DNA from: Nitrosomonadales bacterium
GTDB lineage: Bacteria; Pseudomonadota; Gammaproteobacteria; Burkholderiales; Methylophilaceae
Reading direction: 5' to 3'
DNA: 25,932 nt
Assembly (NCBI GenBank): GCA_018657165.1
Contig: JABHXS010000134.1
Coordinates: 1-25,932, forward strand
Positions 7,850-15,674 of this stretch are shown here, piece after piece (positions within the stretch are counted from its first letter, which is position 1; each line of letters begins with the position of its first letter). Below the pieces are notes generated by a model, which was not told the DNA's origin, did no database searches, and saw only the letters and a program-made list of their open reading frames with translations. The translations under genes and the position numbers were made by a program.

Positions 7850-7985
7850 TTTGACAAGGCCGGTCTCCAGACTCATGAGACTAAATATTAAACCTTCCCA
7901 GGAAATGATCCCAGTGGTTGAATTAAATATCCATCCTCAATTACTGTTGCGGGGGCAGTGTAAGCATTTCACTTAGCTTCCCGTT
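7850..7985 (-). promoter_or_regulatory. Cobalamin riboswitch (btuB leader)
   Basis: Read on the minus strand, the region holds the conserved blocks of the adenosylcobalamin aptamer in order: CGGGAAGC and AAGTGAAATGC, then CTGCCCCCGCAACAGTAA, then CCACTGGGA...TGGGAAGG, and the 3' B12 box GAGTCTGGAGACCGGCC. It lies about 150 nt before the btuB start. B12 binding should lower expression of btuB and the membrane protein behind it. The 74-codon frame across it on the other strand is an artefact. Confidence 0.95.
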
Positions 7986-8091
7986 TAAAATAACTATTAA
8001 AGAAAGTAATTAGTTATCACCTAAATCAAATTTCATATTAACATATGAGTATTAATTAATTTTATATAACTATTTAAAAAAGGAATTTGGA

Positions 8092-8364
8092 ATGGCAAGA
8101 AAGGTTCAGTGTGTAAAACTTAAAAAAGAGGCGGAAGGCTTAGATTTTCCTCCTTACCCAGGGCCTTTAGGAAGTAAAATATTTGAAAATGTGTCTAAAG
8201 AAGCATGGGCAGGGTGGTTAAAACACCAAACTATGCTGGTTAATGAAAATAGACTCAGTCTTGTAGACCCTCAAGCTAGAAAATATTTAACAGAACAAAC
8301 AGAGGCGTATTTTTTTGGTGATGGTGCAGAACAAGCATCTGGATACGTACCACCAAAAAAGTAG
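8092..8364 (+). CDS. yggX: YggX-family Fe(II)-trafficking / oxidative damage protection protein
   Basis: A protein of 90 aa matching YggX over its whole length: conserved Cys7, EAEGLDFPPYPGPLG near residues 15-29, and KEAWAGWLKHQTMLVNE at about 43-59. YggX is a small cytoplasmic protein that protects iron-sulfur clusters from oxidative damage and is thought to handle Fe(II). AAAGGAA precedes the ATG. It is divergent from the btuB leader, and its tail faces phoU with only 6 bp between the stop codons. Iron and B12 uptake are not otherwise linked here. The family is certain; the molecular function is still debated in the literature. Confidence 0.95.
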   Translation: MARKVQCVKLKKEAEGLDFPPYPGPLGSKIFENVSKEAWAGWLKHQTMLVNENRLSLVDPQARKYLTEQTEAYFFGDGAEQASGYVPPKK

Positions 8365-8370
8365 ATAAAG

Positions 8371-9075
8371 TTATGAATTTAGAGTTTTAATAATTCTTTC
8401 AATTGACTCATGACGAACATCTTCACCACTAACAGTATAAATAACACCTTCTGCGATATTTTTTGCATGATCACCTATTCTTTCAAGTGATTTAGTAACG
8501 AAAATCATTTCTAGCGACATTGAAATAGTTCTTGGGTCCTCGAGCATAAAGGTTACTAATTGACGCATAAAGGAGCGGTAGTCATCATCAACTTCCTCAT
8601 CTTTTTTTAATACATTGATGGTATCTTCTGTATCAAGCCTTGCAAATGCATTTAGTGATGACTTGAGCATGTTTTGAACATTGGCAGCAATATTTTTAAT
8701 TTCTTTAAATCTGGGCTTGCTCATTCGGTCGCTTTCAAAAATTCTGATAGTTGCTTTAGCTATTTTTGCTGCTTCATCACCAATTCTTTCTAAGTCTGTA
8801 ATAATTCTGAACATCATTAAAACATTTCTTAGATCTCCCGCTGTTGGCGAGCGTTTAGCGATAATTAATGAAATATCTTCGTTAATAGTAGACTCGAGTG
8901 AATTTACTTCGCTATCACGGGTAATGACTTCATTCGCTAATTTAGTATCTGATTCAACCATTGAGAGTACACTATTGCTAATTTGCTCCTCTACAATTGT
9001 GCCCATTTCTAATACCTTAGTTCTAATACCTCCAAGGTCTGAGTCAAATTGTTTGTATATATGTTCTGAAGCCAT
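8371..9075 (-). CDS. phoU: Phosphate transport system regulator PhoU
   Basis: An all-helical cytoplasmic protein of 234 aa made of two PhoU repeats. Each repeat carries the metal-binding signature: DLERIGDEAAKIA around residues 93-105 and SLERIGDHAKNIAE around 194-207. PhoU damps PhoR kinase signalling and Pst phosphate import when phosphate is plentiful. GGGA precedes the ATG. Here it stands without pstSCAB or phoBR on either side, with rpiA upstream on the same strand 62 bp away; either the Pst genes are elsewhere or PhoU works with another importer. The 139-codon frame opposite it is a shadow. Confidence 0.95.
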   Translation of the reverse strand: MASEHIYKQFDSDLGGIRTKVLEMGTIVEEQISNSVLSMVESDTKLANEVITRDSEVNSLESTINEDISLIIAKRSPTAGDLRNVLMMFRIITDLERIGDEAAKIAKATIRIFESDRMSKPRFKEIKNIAANVQNMLKSSLNAFARLDTEDTINVLKKDEEVDDDYRSFMRQLVTFMLEDPRTISMSLEMIFVTKSLERIGDHAKNIAEGVIYTVSGEDVRHESIERIIKTLNS

Positions 9076-9137
9076 GATTTTTTCCCACTTATCTGATTAA
9101 TTTTAATAACATTTTATGACAATTATATTAATATTAC

Positions 9138-9800
9138 CTAGTTTTTTGAGTATGTTTTAACGCCGTCGCTGGTTCCTAGCAATAAAATATTTGCAGGTCT
9201 TTTTGCAAATAAACCATTAGTGACGACGCCTACAATTTGATTGATCTTCGCTTCCATTTCGATTGGGTCATTGATTGTTAGTCCATGGACATCTAAAATT
9301 ATATTTCCATTATCGGTTGTAAAATCTCTTAATTGAGGTTGTCCTCCTAGCTTAACTAACTCACGGGCGACATAACTCCGCGCCATTGGTAATACCTCAA
9401 TAGGTAATGGAAACTTACCCAAGGTAGGAACATATTTACTTTCATCGCAAATACAAATAAAAGTTTTTGCATTAGCTGCAACAATTTTTTCTCTTGTCAG
9501 TGCGCCACCCCCACCTTTTAACATATGCATATGTTCAGTAATCTCATCTGCTCCATCTACATAAATATCAATATTATTAACACTATTTAGGTCAAACACT
9601 TCTATGCCATGAGACTGAAGTCTATCGGCTGTTGATTTGCTGCTTGCTACAGCTCCTTCAATTTTATCTTTTATTTCACCCAGTGCATCTATGAAGTAAT
9701 TAGCTGTAGACCCTGTCCCAACGCCAATAATTCCTGATTTGACATATTTAATAGCTGCATCGGCAACTTGTTTTTTTAGTTGATCTTGTGTAAGGCTCAT
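9138..9800 (-). CDS. rpiA: Ribose-5-phosphate isomerase A
   Basis: Interconverts ribose-5-phosphate and ribulose-5-phosphate in the pentose phosphate pathway and, in methylotrophs, in the ribulose monophosphate cycle that rebuilds the formaldehyde acceptor. It is 220 aa, the normal RpiA length. The phosphate loop GTGSTA is at residues 28-33, the catalytic DGADE at 82-86, and KGGGGALTREK at 95-105, holding the conserved Lys95 and catalytic Glu104 (E. coli Lys94 and Glu103). AAAGGA is 9 bases before the ATG. It is divergent from ilvA across an 80-bp promoter gap, and phoU follows downstream. Confidence 0.97.
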   Translation of the reverse strand: MSLTQDQLKKQVADAAIKYVKSGIIGVGTGSTANYFIDALGEIKDKIEGAVASSKSTADRLQSHGIEVFDLNSVNNIDIYVDGADEITEHMHMLKGGGGALTREKIVAANAKTFICICDESKYVPTLGKFPLPIEVLPMARSYVARELVKLGGQPQLRDFTTDNGNIILDVHGLTINDPIEMEAKINQIVGVVTNGLFAKRPANILLLGTSDGVKTYSKN

Positions 9801-9880
9801 TTTCTTAAATCCTTTGTTTTAAACAAAAATTATGGTTATATGATACACGTTGAACTGTTAATTGAGAATTTACTAAAGTT

Positions 9881-11401
9881 ATGAAAAATGAGATTAAAGA
9901 TAAAATTGATAACGCAAACATTTATGATGCAGCTCTGAGGACACCCCTAGAGAAGCAAATAAATTTATCAAAAAGGTTTAACAACAATATTTTATTAAAG
10001 CGCGAAGACCTTCAGCCGGTTTTTTCTTTTAAGATACGTGGTGCTTATAATAAAATGAAAAACTTAAGTGATGAGAATCTTAAAAATGGGGTTATTGCTT
10101 GTTCAGCAGGGAATCACGCTCAGGGCGTTGCCTTAGCAGCAAAAATTTTAGAATGTAAGGCAACTATTATCATGCCTAAAACAACACCTTTTATAAAAAT
10201 TAATGCCGTTGAATCACATGGGGCTAAAGTAGTTTTACACGGAGAAACACTTCATGAGTGCTTTGATCACGCTTCAGGTATTCAAAAAAAAGAAGGCTCA
10301 ATTTTTGTCCATCCATATGATGATTTAGAGGTAATCGAAGGACAAGGGACGATAGCAAAAGAAATTTTAGAAGATTATTCTCGTCCAATTGATGCTATTT
10401 TTTGTTGTGTAGGAGGCGGCGGTTTAATTTCAGGAATAGCTTCATACATAAAGGCTGTAAAACCAGAAATAAAAATAATTGGTGTTGAAGCTCAAGATGC
10501 GGACGCGATGACACAATCTCTTAAGGCAAATAAAAGAATTGTTTTAGATGCGGTAAGTTTATTCGCAGAAGGAGCGGCTCTAAAGCAAGTAGGAGAAATT
10601 CCATTTAAAATTTGTCAGCAGTATGTTGATGAGATGATCATTGTTGATAATGATGAAATATGTGCGGCAATAAAAGATGTGTTCGAAGATACGAGAACTA
10701 TTTTAGAGCCTGCAGGAGCATTGGCGGTGGCGGGGGTTAAGTCGTATATTAAAAAAAATAATGTTAATTCAAAAACTTTTGTTGCTACTGCTTCTGGGGC
10801 AAATATGAATTTTGATCGGCTGGGGTTTGTTTCTGAAAGAGCAGAAATCGGTGAAGAGAGAGAGGCGATTTTTGCTGTAACAATCCCAGAAAAACCAGGA
10901 GCATTTAAAGATTTTTGCGGCTTAATTGGTAAACGAAATATTACGGAGTTCAACTATAGATACTCTAGTGATTCTAGTGCAAATATTTTTGTTGGTATTG
11001 GCGTACAAAATTTTGATGAATCTGACTCTCTCATGGAAACGTTAAAAAATGCTTCTCTTGATCCAATAGATTTAACACATAATGAAGTAGCAAAGCTTCA
11101 TTTAAGACATTTAGTCGGAGGGCATGCCCCTGAAGCTAAAAATGAGGTTATATATAGGTTCGAATTTCCTGAAAAACCTGGGGCACTTTTAAACTTTCTT
11201 GAACAAATGGGCCATTGGAATATTAGTTTATTTCATTACCGTAATCACGGTTCTGATATTGGAAGAGTTTTAGTTGGTATGCAAGTTGATGAAAAAAGTA
11301 CAGAAGAATTCCAAGAATTTTTAAAGAATCTTGGTTATACCTATATCAATGAAACGAATAACGAAGCCTATAAAATATTTTTAGGAAAAAATCATTTTTA
11401 A
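9881..11401 (+). CDS. ilvA: Biosynthetic threonine ammonia-lyase (threonine deaminase)
   Basis: PLP enzyme that deaminates threonine to 2-oxobutanoate, the first step of isoleucine synthesis. The catalytic domain carries the PLP lysine at Lys51 in SFKIRGAY and the glycine-rich phosphate loop GGGGLISG at about 178-185. Two ACT-like regulatory units follow, starting near residue 332 (PEKPGAFKDFCG) and 427 (PEKPGALLNFLE), the arrangement of long, isoleucine-inhibited, valine-activated enzymes. At 506 aa it is close to E. coli IlvA (514 aa). The Shine-Dalgarno is weak. The stop is followed 65 bp later by a lipoprotein gene that may be co-transcribed. Confidence 0.97.
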   Translation: MKNEIKDKIDNANIYDAALRTPLEKQINLSKRFNNNILLKREDLQPVFSFKIRGAYNKMKNLSDENLKNGVIACSAGNHAQGVALAAKILECKATIIMPKTTPFIKINAVESHGAKVVLHGETLHECFDHASGIQKKEGSIFVHPYDDLEVIEGQGTIAKEILEDYSRPIDAIFCCVGGGGLISGIASYIKAVKPEIKIIGVEAQDADAMTQSLKANKRIVLDAVSLFAEGAALKQVGEIPFKICQQYVDEMIIVDNDEICAAIKDVFEDTRTILEPAGALAVAGVKSYIKKNNVNSKTFVATASGANMNFDRLGFVSERAEIGEEREAIFAVTIPEKPGAFKDFCGLIGKRNITEFNYRYSSDSSANIFVGIGVQNFDESDSLMETLKNASLDPIDLTHNEVAKLHLRHLVGGHAPEAKNEVIYRFEFPEKPGALLNFLEQMGHWNISLFHYRNHGSDIGRVLVGMQVDEKSTEEFQEFLKNLGYTYINETNNEAYKIFLGKNHF

Positions 11402-11466
11402 TGATATTCATGTTGATACATCTATTAGAAGATATATTATTAAAGTTTTGTAAAATCGAGGAAGCT

Positions 11467-12558
11467 ATGAAATATATTAAACTAATCCTTTTGTCAGTTT
11501 TTTTAGTTGGTTGTGGAGACGCTGATCGAGGAAAAGCGTTTATTACATCTGAAAAAGGTGGAATTACCGTTATAGATCTAAATTCAATGGAAGTAGCCGA
11601 GCAAATAGAAGTAGGTGCTAGTAACCCAAGAGGTATAGGCGTTACAGATGATGGAAAATATTTAATTACAGCTAACAAATTTGACGCCAATCTATCAAAA
11701 ATTAATTACGAAACAAAAGAAGTAGAAAACATTGATGTAGGGATTAATCCTGAATTTGTAAGGGTTTATGATAACCAGGTATTTGTATCGACGGAACCAT
11801 CCTCAACAGGTAAACCACCAGCAAAGGGTGAGATGAACCATGAGGAGGAGGATGGCGATGATGACAGAACGCCAGCAAAAGTTTCTGTTGTTGATTTAGA
11901 TCAAAATAAAAAAGTAAGAGAGATTACTGCTGGGCCAGAAACAGAAGGCATTGAATTTAGTCAAGATGGTTCTAAAATAATTGTGACTAATGAAGCTGAT
12001 AATACAATCACTATCCATGATTTTCACTCAGGCAACATTGTGAAAACATTTGACGCAAAATCTTATGGGTTAAGACCTAGAGGTATAAAAGCTTCACCTA
12101 ATGGACAATTTTATGTTGCTACTTTGGAGTTTAGTAACAATTTTGTTGTTTTGGATAAGAATTTTGATTATGTTAAGACTGTTACAACTGAACATGAAGT
12201 AGATGAAGGTGATAAGCACACTGGTAATTCACCGTACGGTGTAAGTTTTAGTCCAACTGGCGATAAACTATATGTTGCTGCGAGTGGGGGTCGAGGAAAT
12301 AGAAGTTCTTTAGAAGTTTATGATGGTAAAACATTTGAGAAAATTGATAGAGTTAAAACCGAAGAGGGAAGAAGATGTTGGCATTTCACATTTACTCCAG
12401 ACAGCAAAGATATACTACTTGCTTGTGGAAGGTCTGATGAGGTGTTGGTCATTGATGCAGAAAGTCTAAAGATTAAAAAAAGAATTTCGGTTGCTGGGAT
12501 ACCCTGGGGAATAGTGACTTATCCAAAATCAATTGGAAGTCTAGATCAAGCTAATTAA
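11467..12558 (+). CDS. YVTN-type beta-propeller lipoprotein (PQQ-dependent-catabolism-associated type)
   Basis: A 363-aa predicted lipoprotein: the N-terminus is a lipoprotein signal with lipobox LVGC, cysteine at residue 16. The rest is YVTN/NHL-like repeats (for example GISPNG-type turns, ITANKFD, IIVTNEADNT, LYVAASGG, LLACGRSDEVLVIDA), consistent with a seven-bladed propeller facing the periplasm. It resembles propellers that accompany PQQ-dependent alcohol oxidation, which would suit a methylotroph, but no PQQ enzyme is in the window. A strongly acidic, Pro/Lys-flanked insert lies near residues 115-140 between blades. The start at 11467 has GAGGA just upstream and places the signal peptide at the N-terminus; the frame remains open to an ATG at 11401 overlapping the ilvA stop, which would hide the signal peptide. 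Exact role unknown. Confidence 0.8.
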   Translation: MKYIKLILLSVFLVGCGDADRGKAFITSEKGGITVIDLNSMEVAEQIEVGASNPRGIGVTDDGKYLITANKFDANLSKINYETKEVENIDVGINPEFVRVYDNQVFVSTEPSSTGKPPAKGEMNHEEEDGDDDRTPAKVSVVDLDQNKKVREITAGPETEGIEFSQDGSKIIVTNEADNTITIHDFHSGNIVKTFDAKSYGLRPRGIKASPNGQFYVATLEFSNNFVVLDKNFDYVKTVTTEHEVDEGDKHTGNSPYGVSFSPTGDKLYVAASGGRGNRSSLEVYDGKTFEKIDRVKTEEGRRCWHFTFTPDSKDILLACGRSDEVLVIDAESLKIKKRISVAGIPWGIVTYPKSIGSLDQAN

Positions 12559-13018
12559 TTGCATCAGTTATAAATTTCCATTCATCATCTAAGACGGGGG
12601 TAATTGATAGGCGATTACCCTCTCTGAGGATCAGCATACTTTTGAGTTTAGGGAATGCCCTTAATTGTTTAAGTTCAATGAGAGGTATTTTTTTTATCAA
12701 CGTCACATTAACGCTTAACCATCTTGGTTTTTCTATTGATGATTTAGGATCAAAGTATTTATGACCTTCAATAAATTGAAGAGGGTCAGGATAAGCAAGT
12801 CTAGAAATTTTCATTATCCCAACAATTCCAGGTTTGTCGCAATTTGATTGGTAAAAAAAAGCAAGGTCACCCAATGACATATCATCTCGCATAAAATTTC
12901 TAGCTTGATAGTTTCTTATGCCTTTCGTTGGAATCCATTTAACGGTTTGCAAGGGACTATTTTCTAAATCTTCTATTGTAAAAACTGAAGGTTCTGATTT
13001 CATTAGCCAGTAGCGCAT
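12551..13018 (-). CDS. EVE-domain protein
   Basis: A single EVE domain of 155 aa, the normal length, beginning MRYWLMKSEPSVFTIEDL and containing the family signature RNYQARNFMR (residues 35-44) and the later GDLAFFYQSN (about 50-59). EVE domains share the PUA/YTH-like fold and are thought to bind modified bases in RNA or DNA; the substrate here is unknown. AAGGA lies 10 bases before the ATG. It follows zapB-zapA-6S RNA on the same strand, the usual betaproteobacterial neighbourhood, and its tail overlaps the tail of the propeller gene by 8 bp. Confidence 0.93.
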   Translation of the reverse strand: MRYWLMKSEPSVFTIEDLENSPLQTVKWIPTKGIRNYQARNFMRDDMSLGDLAFFYQSNCDKPGIVGIMKISRLAYPDPLQFIEGHKYFDPKSSIEKPRWLSVNVTLIKKIPLIELKQLRAFPKLKSMLILREGNRLSITPVLDDEWKFITDAIN

Positions 13019-13084
13019 ACTAAATTGTTCCTTAATTTTTTATTTTTTTACTATTGATACTTAGATTTTAATACAAGAGATAAA

Positions 13085-13175
13085 ATGATGGTAAAAAAAA
13101 ATTTAGAAAAGGCTAGAAGTTTATCGCCTAGAGCCACTCATGCATGAGCTTTAGATGTAGTCGAGATTAGTGGCT
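13085..13175 (+). other. Structured spacer with a 20-codon ORF
   Basis: The 180-bp gap between the EVE gene and 6S RNA holds a hairpin with arms AGCCACT (13132-13138) and AGTGGCT (13169-13175), a perfect 12-bp palindrome CTCATGCATGAG (13137-13148), and flanking similar copies of TTTAGAA(AA)GGCTA at 13102-13115 and 13184-13195. On the plus strand a 20-codon frame (13085-13147, beginning MMVKKNLEKA) with AAGAG upstream ends inside the hairpin. On the minus strand, downstream of 6S RNA, a bulged CTAG-CTAG stem is followed by nine T's (13092-13101), which may end the zapA-6S transcript. Whether any of this is functional is unknown. Confidence 0.35.
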
Positions 13176-13199
13176 TAAAATATTTTAGAAGGCTATAAA

Positions 13200-13391
13200 T
13201 TTTTTGATGCTGCCTAGATTAGCATCCAGAACCAAGGGTTCAGGTGGTAATAGACTAAGAAGTTTTAGGTTCACACGCCAAGAGCCCTTAAAAGGTAACC
13301 CAATCGTGTGTGATCACACCACATTCTGATTGACTAAAACCTATGCTATAGACTAGTTCAAGAAATTAATAATCTAAGCAGCATCAAAAAA
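13200..13391 (-). ncRNA. ssrS: 6S RNA
   Basis: About 192 nt read on the minus strand, placed directly after zapA as in many proteobacteria. The ends form a 22-bp closing stem (13370-13391 with 13200-13221) with a single G-U pair. Internal blocks resemble E. coli 6S RNA: AGAATGTGG in the 5' half, and CACCTGAACCCTTGGTTC near the 3' half, matching the CACCTTGAACCAAGGGTTC hairpin of E. coli. The large central bubble that mimics an open promoter lies between them. 6S RNA binds the housekeeping sigma-70 RNA polymerase and sequesters it in stationary phase. Exact ends may differ by a few bases. Confidence 0.9.
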
Positions 13392-13398
13392 TCAAAAT

Positions 13399-13683
13399 TT
13401 AACTTTCTAGAGCCTGGTCCACTATAGAGGTTAAATTAGTTATCTTTTTTTTGTAATCAACTATATGGACACTTGAAGTTACATCATGGTTCAAAAATTC
13501 ATGTGTAATATTAAGGGCAGCCATAATAATCGTTTTATCTACCCCAATAACATTTCCAGATTTTTGTACTTCATCAATCTTATTCGATAGATAAGTTATT
13601 GATTTTTGTAGATTAGCTTCCTCCTCCTCTGGACATGCAATAGTAAAATCTCGTCCTAGAAGTTTAATTTCAACTTGTTTCAT
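13399..13683 (-). CDS. zapA: Cell division protein ZapA
   Basis: A 94-aa protein of the ZapA family, which cross-links FtsZ filaments at the division ring. The N-terminal globular part begins with KQVEIKLLGRDFTIACPEEEE, typical of ZapA, followed by the helical segment LQKSITYLSNKIDEV and a coiled-coil C-terminus. It starts 2 bp after zapB and is followed directly by 6S RNA, which may be processed from the same transcript. The context zapB-zapA-ssrS supports the assignment. Confidence 0.93.
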   Translation of the reverse strand: MKQVEIKLLGRDFTIACPEEEEANLQKSITYLSNKIDEVQKSGNVIGVDKTIIMAALNITHEFLNHDVTSSVHIVDYKKKITNLTSIVDQALES

Positions 13684-13685
13684 AG

Positions 13686-13877
13686 TTATCCTGGAAGTTG
13701 ACCAAGAAGATTTTCAATTTTCATTGTAGCCTCATTTATTTTGGCTTTAAGAATTTTATTCTCCTCCTGTAACGTTTCAACAGTGGGTTTCATTTCATTA
13801 TTTTCTTGTCTAAGTAAACTGACGGCATTAACCAATTCAGTTAATTTAGCCTCAAGCGTTGTGATTTCTTCATCCAT
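13686..13877 (-). CDS. zapB: ZapB-like coiled-coil cell division protein
   Basis: A 63-aa, almost wholly coiled-coil protein: regular heptads of Leu, Val and Ile with Glu and Lys, from residue 4 to about 58, with no other domain. Size, coiled coil and position immediately before zapA fit the small ZapB-type (TIGR02449-like) partners that link ZapA to the Z ring. Sequence alone would not separate it from other short coiled coils, so neighbourhood carries much of the call. Confidence 0.8.
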   Translation of the reverse strand: MDEEITTLEAKLTELVNAVSLLRQENNEMKPTVETLQEENKILKAKINEATMKIENLLGQLPG

Positions 13878-13925
13878 TGCCTAACTATAATTTAATTTAT
13901 TCAGGCTATCAATAAAAAACTTTGA

Positions 13926-14819
13926 TCACTTTTTATGCTTTTTTGCACGTGGGTGTGATTGGTCATAAGTTTTTGACAAATGTTGAAAGTCTAAGTGCGT
14001 ATAGATTTGAGTAGAGCTTATATTCTCATGACCCAATAACTCTTGAACAGCTCTTAAATCCTGGCTTGATTGTAATAAGTGTGAAGCGAAACTATGTCGG
14101 AGTAAATGCGGATGGATATTTTCAGAGACACCTTGCTTCTTCGCCCAAAATTTTAAACGATACTGAACAGCCCTTTGTGTGAGATTTCTAGTTTGTTTGC
14201 TTAAAAAAAGAGCAGAATTACTATTCATATTTTTAAGTGTTGCTCGAATTTTAATCCATTCTTTTAGTGATTGAATAGCCTCATTACCCACAGGGACAAT
14301 ACGCATTTTTTTGCCTTTACCTAAAACGGTAATTGTTTCTTCTGAAAAATTAATATCTTCTAATTTTAAATTTACTAGTTCAGACAACCTTAAACCTGAA
14401 GAATAAAATAACTCTAAAATGGCATGATCTCTTAAGGCAATAAAATCATCTCCTTTAATATTGACTAACTTTATTGTTTGGTCAACTGAAAGTATTTGGG
14501 GTAATTTCTTACTCTTTTTCGGAGCCTTTATTTCTAGTACAGGGTTATGCTTAAAAGAATATTGATCAATGAGAAACTCAAAAAGACTCTTCCAGGACGA
14601 GAGAATTCTTGATAAGGAGTTACTATTAAGGCCCTTTGAATGCAGGGAGGCAATACATGTTCTAATATTATTTGGTTTTAAGTCTTCAAGTGCCATATTC
14701 TGATTAAGCTCAACCAATATACTTATATCTCTAAAATAGTTTTTAACTGTATGTTCGCTTAATCTTCTTTCGAATAATATAAAATCTTTGTAAGCTTTTA
14801 GATAGCTTGAATCATTCAT
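13926..14819 (-). CDS. xerC: Site-specific tyrosine recombinase XerC
   Basis: A tyrosine recombinase of 297 aa, the standard Xer length, that with XerD resolves chromosome dimers at dif in the septal region. The N-terminal SAM-like core-binding domain covers about residues 1-95. The catalytic set is complete: Arg144 in SGLRLSE, Lys168 in GKGKK, His238 and Arg241 in HPHLLRHSF, His264 in LLGHENI, and nucleophile Tyr273 in QIYTHL. It is called XerC rather than XerD because it follows dapF by 12 bp, as in E. coli. It is followed by zapB, placing chromosome resolution next to division genes. Confidence 0.93.
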   Translation of the reverse strand: MNDSSYLKAYKDFILFERRLSEHTVKNYFRDISILVELNQNMALEDLKPNNIRTCIASLHSKGLNSNSLSRILSSWKSLFEFLIDQYSFKHNPVLEIKAPKKSKKLPQILSVDQTIKLVNIKGDDFIALRDHAILELFYSSGLRLSELVNLKLEDINFSEETITVLGKGKKMRIVPVGNEAIQSLKEWIKIRATLKNMNSNSALFLSKQTRNLTQRAVQYRLKFWAKKQGVSENIHPHLLRHSFASHLLQSSQDLRAVQELLGHENISSTQIYTHLDFQHLSKTYDQSHPRAKKHKK

Positions 14820-14831
14820 AATCTGATTAAA

Positions 14832-15617
14832 TTAAGAATACTCAGCAAGATTAATATCTCCTTCAAAACTTATTTCAGCTGAGCCACTTAAGGTTATTGT
14901 GTTTTTCATGTCCCAATCTATCTTGACAATCCCTCCATCCATATGAACATTGACAGGCGTTTCTACATTTTTTTTTGATATAGCAACTGCAGCAGCTGCA
15001 CATGCACCTGAACCACAGGCCATGGTAAACCCACTCCCCCTTTCGAAAACCTTTAGCCTTATAGAGCTTTTATCAATAACAGACATAAAGCCGACATTTA
15101 TGCCATCCTCCCAAGAGCTTTGAATATTAAGAGATATTTCACGAAAATTTTCTTCTAAAATATTATTCTCTCTCAAATTTATGACTGCATGGGGATTTCC
15201 TATTGATACATGGTCATAGCTAATGCCATTATTATTAATTGTATCCTTGATAACGGGCATTCCCATATCTACCTTAACCATTCCTTCACTATTTTCTGAA
15301 AGTAAAATAATGCCTGATTTCGTTTCTACCTGAATAGTTGATTTGCTTGATAGTTGGTACTTTTTTATGTATTTATAAAAACATCGTGCGCCGTTTCCAC
15401 ACTGCTCAACCTCCCCTCCATCTGAGTTAAAAATACGATATTTAAAATCAACATTGTTTGAGTTACTTTTTTCAAGAATAAGAAGTTGATCAAACCCAAT
15501 ACCAAAATGACGATCAGATAATCTTTTAATTAATGATTTTGATAAACCAAATTGTTTTTCTCTTTGGTCAATGACAATGAAGTCATTTCCGGTGCCCTGC
15601 ATTTTTGTAAATTTCAT
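14832..15617 (-). CDS. dapF: Diaminopimelate epimerase
   Basis: Converts LL- to meso-diaminopimelate for lysine and peptidoglycan synthesis, in the cytoplasm. It is 261 aa, slightly shorter than E. coli DapF (274). It begins with the conserved MKFTKMQGTGNDFIVID, and the two catalytic cysteines are Cys73 in EQCGNGARC and Cys201 in MACGSGACAAA. It is divergent from metK across only 57 bp, so both promoters must lie in that short gap. xerC follows at 12 bp, probably in the same operon. Confidence 0.97.
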   Translation of the reverse strand: MKFTKMQGTGNDFIVIDQREKQFGLSKSLIKRLSDRHFGIGFDQLLILEKSNSNNVDFKYRIFNSDGGEVEQCGNGARCFYKYIKKYQLSSKSTIQVETKSGIILLSENSEGMVKVDMGMPVIKDTINNNGISYDHVSIGNPHAVINLRENNILEENFREISLNIQSSWEDGINVGFMSVIDKSSIRLKVFERGSGFTMACGSGACAAAAVAISKKNVETPVNVHMDGGIVKIDWDMKNTITLSGSAEISFEGDINLAEYS

Positions 15618-15674
15618 TAGTTATCTTTTTGTTTTGTTTTTTGGTATTCTAGCTCTTTTTAAAGAACTATAACT

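Noticed and set aside
7752..7976. A 74-codon plus-strand frame upstream of yggX
   Set aside because: It lies across the cobalamin riboswitch on the opposite strand, whose conserved blocks explain the sequence, and the product resembles no protein family.
8681..9100. A 139-codon plus-strand frame opposite phoU
   Set aside because: It is the antisense shadow of a certain phoU gene; its hydrophobic, Ser/Ile/Leu-rich product is typical of reverse-strand reading of helical proteins, and no ribosome site was seen.
11401..11466. Propeller gene starting at the ATG overlapping the ilvA stop
   Set aside because: This would put 22 residues in front of a clear lipoprotein signal; the ATG at 11467 has GAGGA upstream and gives a proper lipobox.
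13926..14819. Tyrosine recombinase as a mobile-element integrase
   Set aside because: Length, complete Xer motifs and position between dapF and zapB fit housekeeping XerC; no attachment-site repeats or cargo genes are seen.
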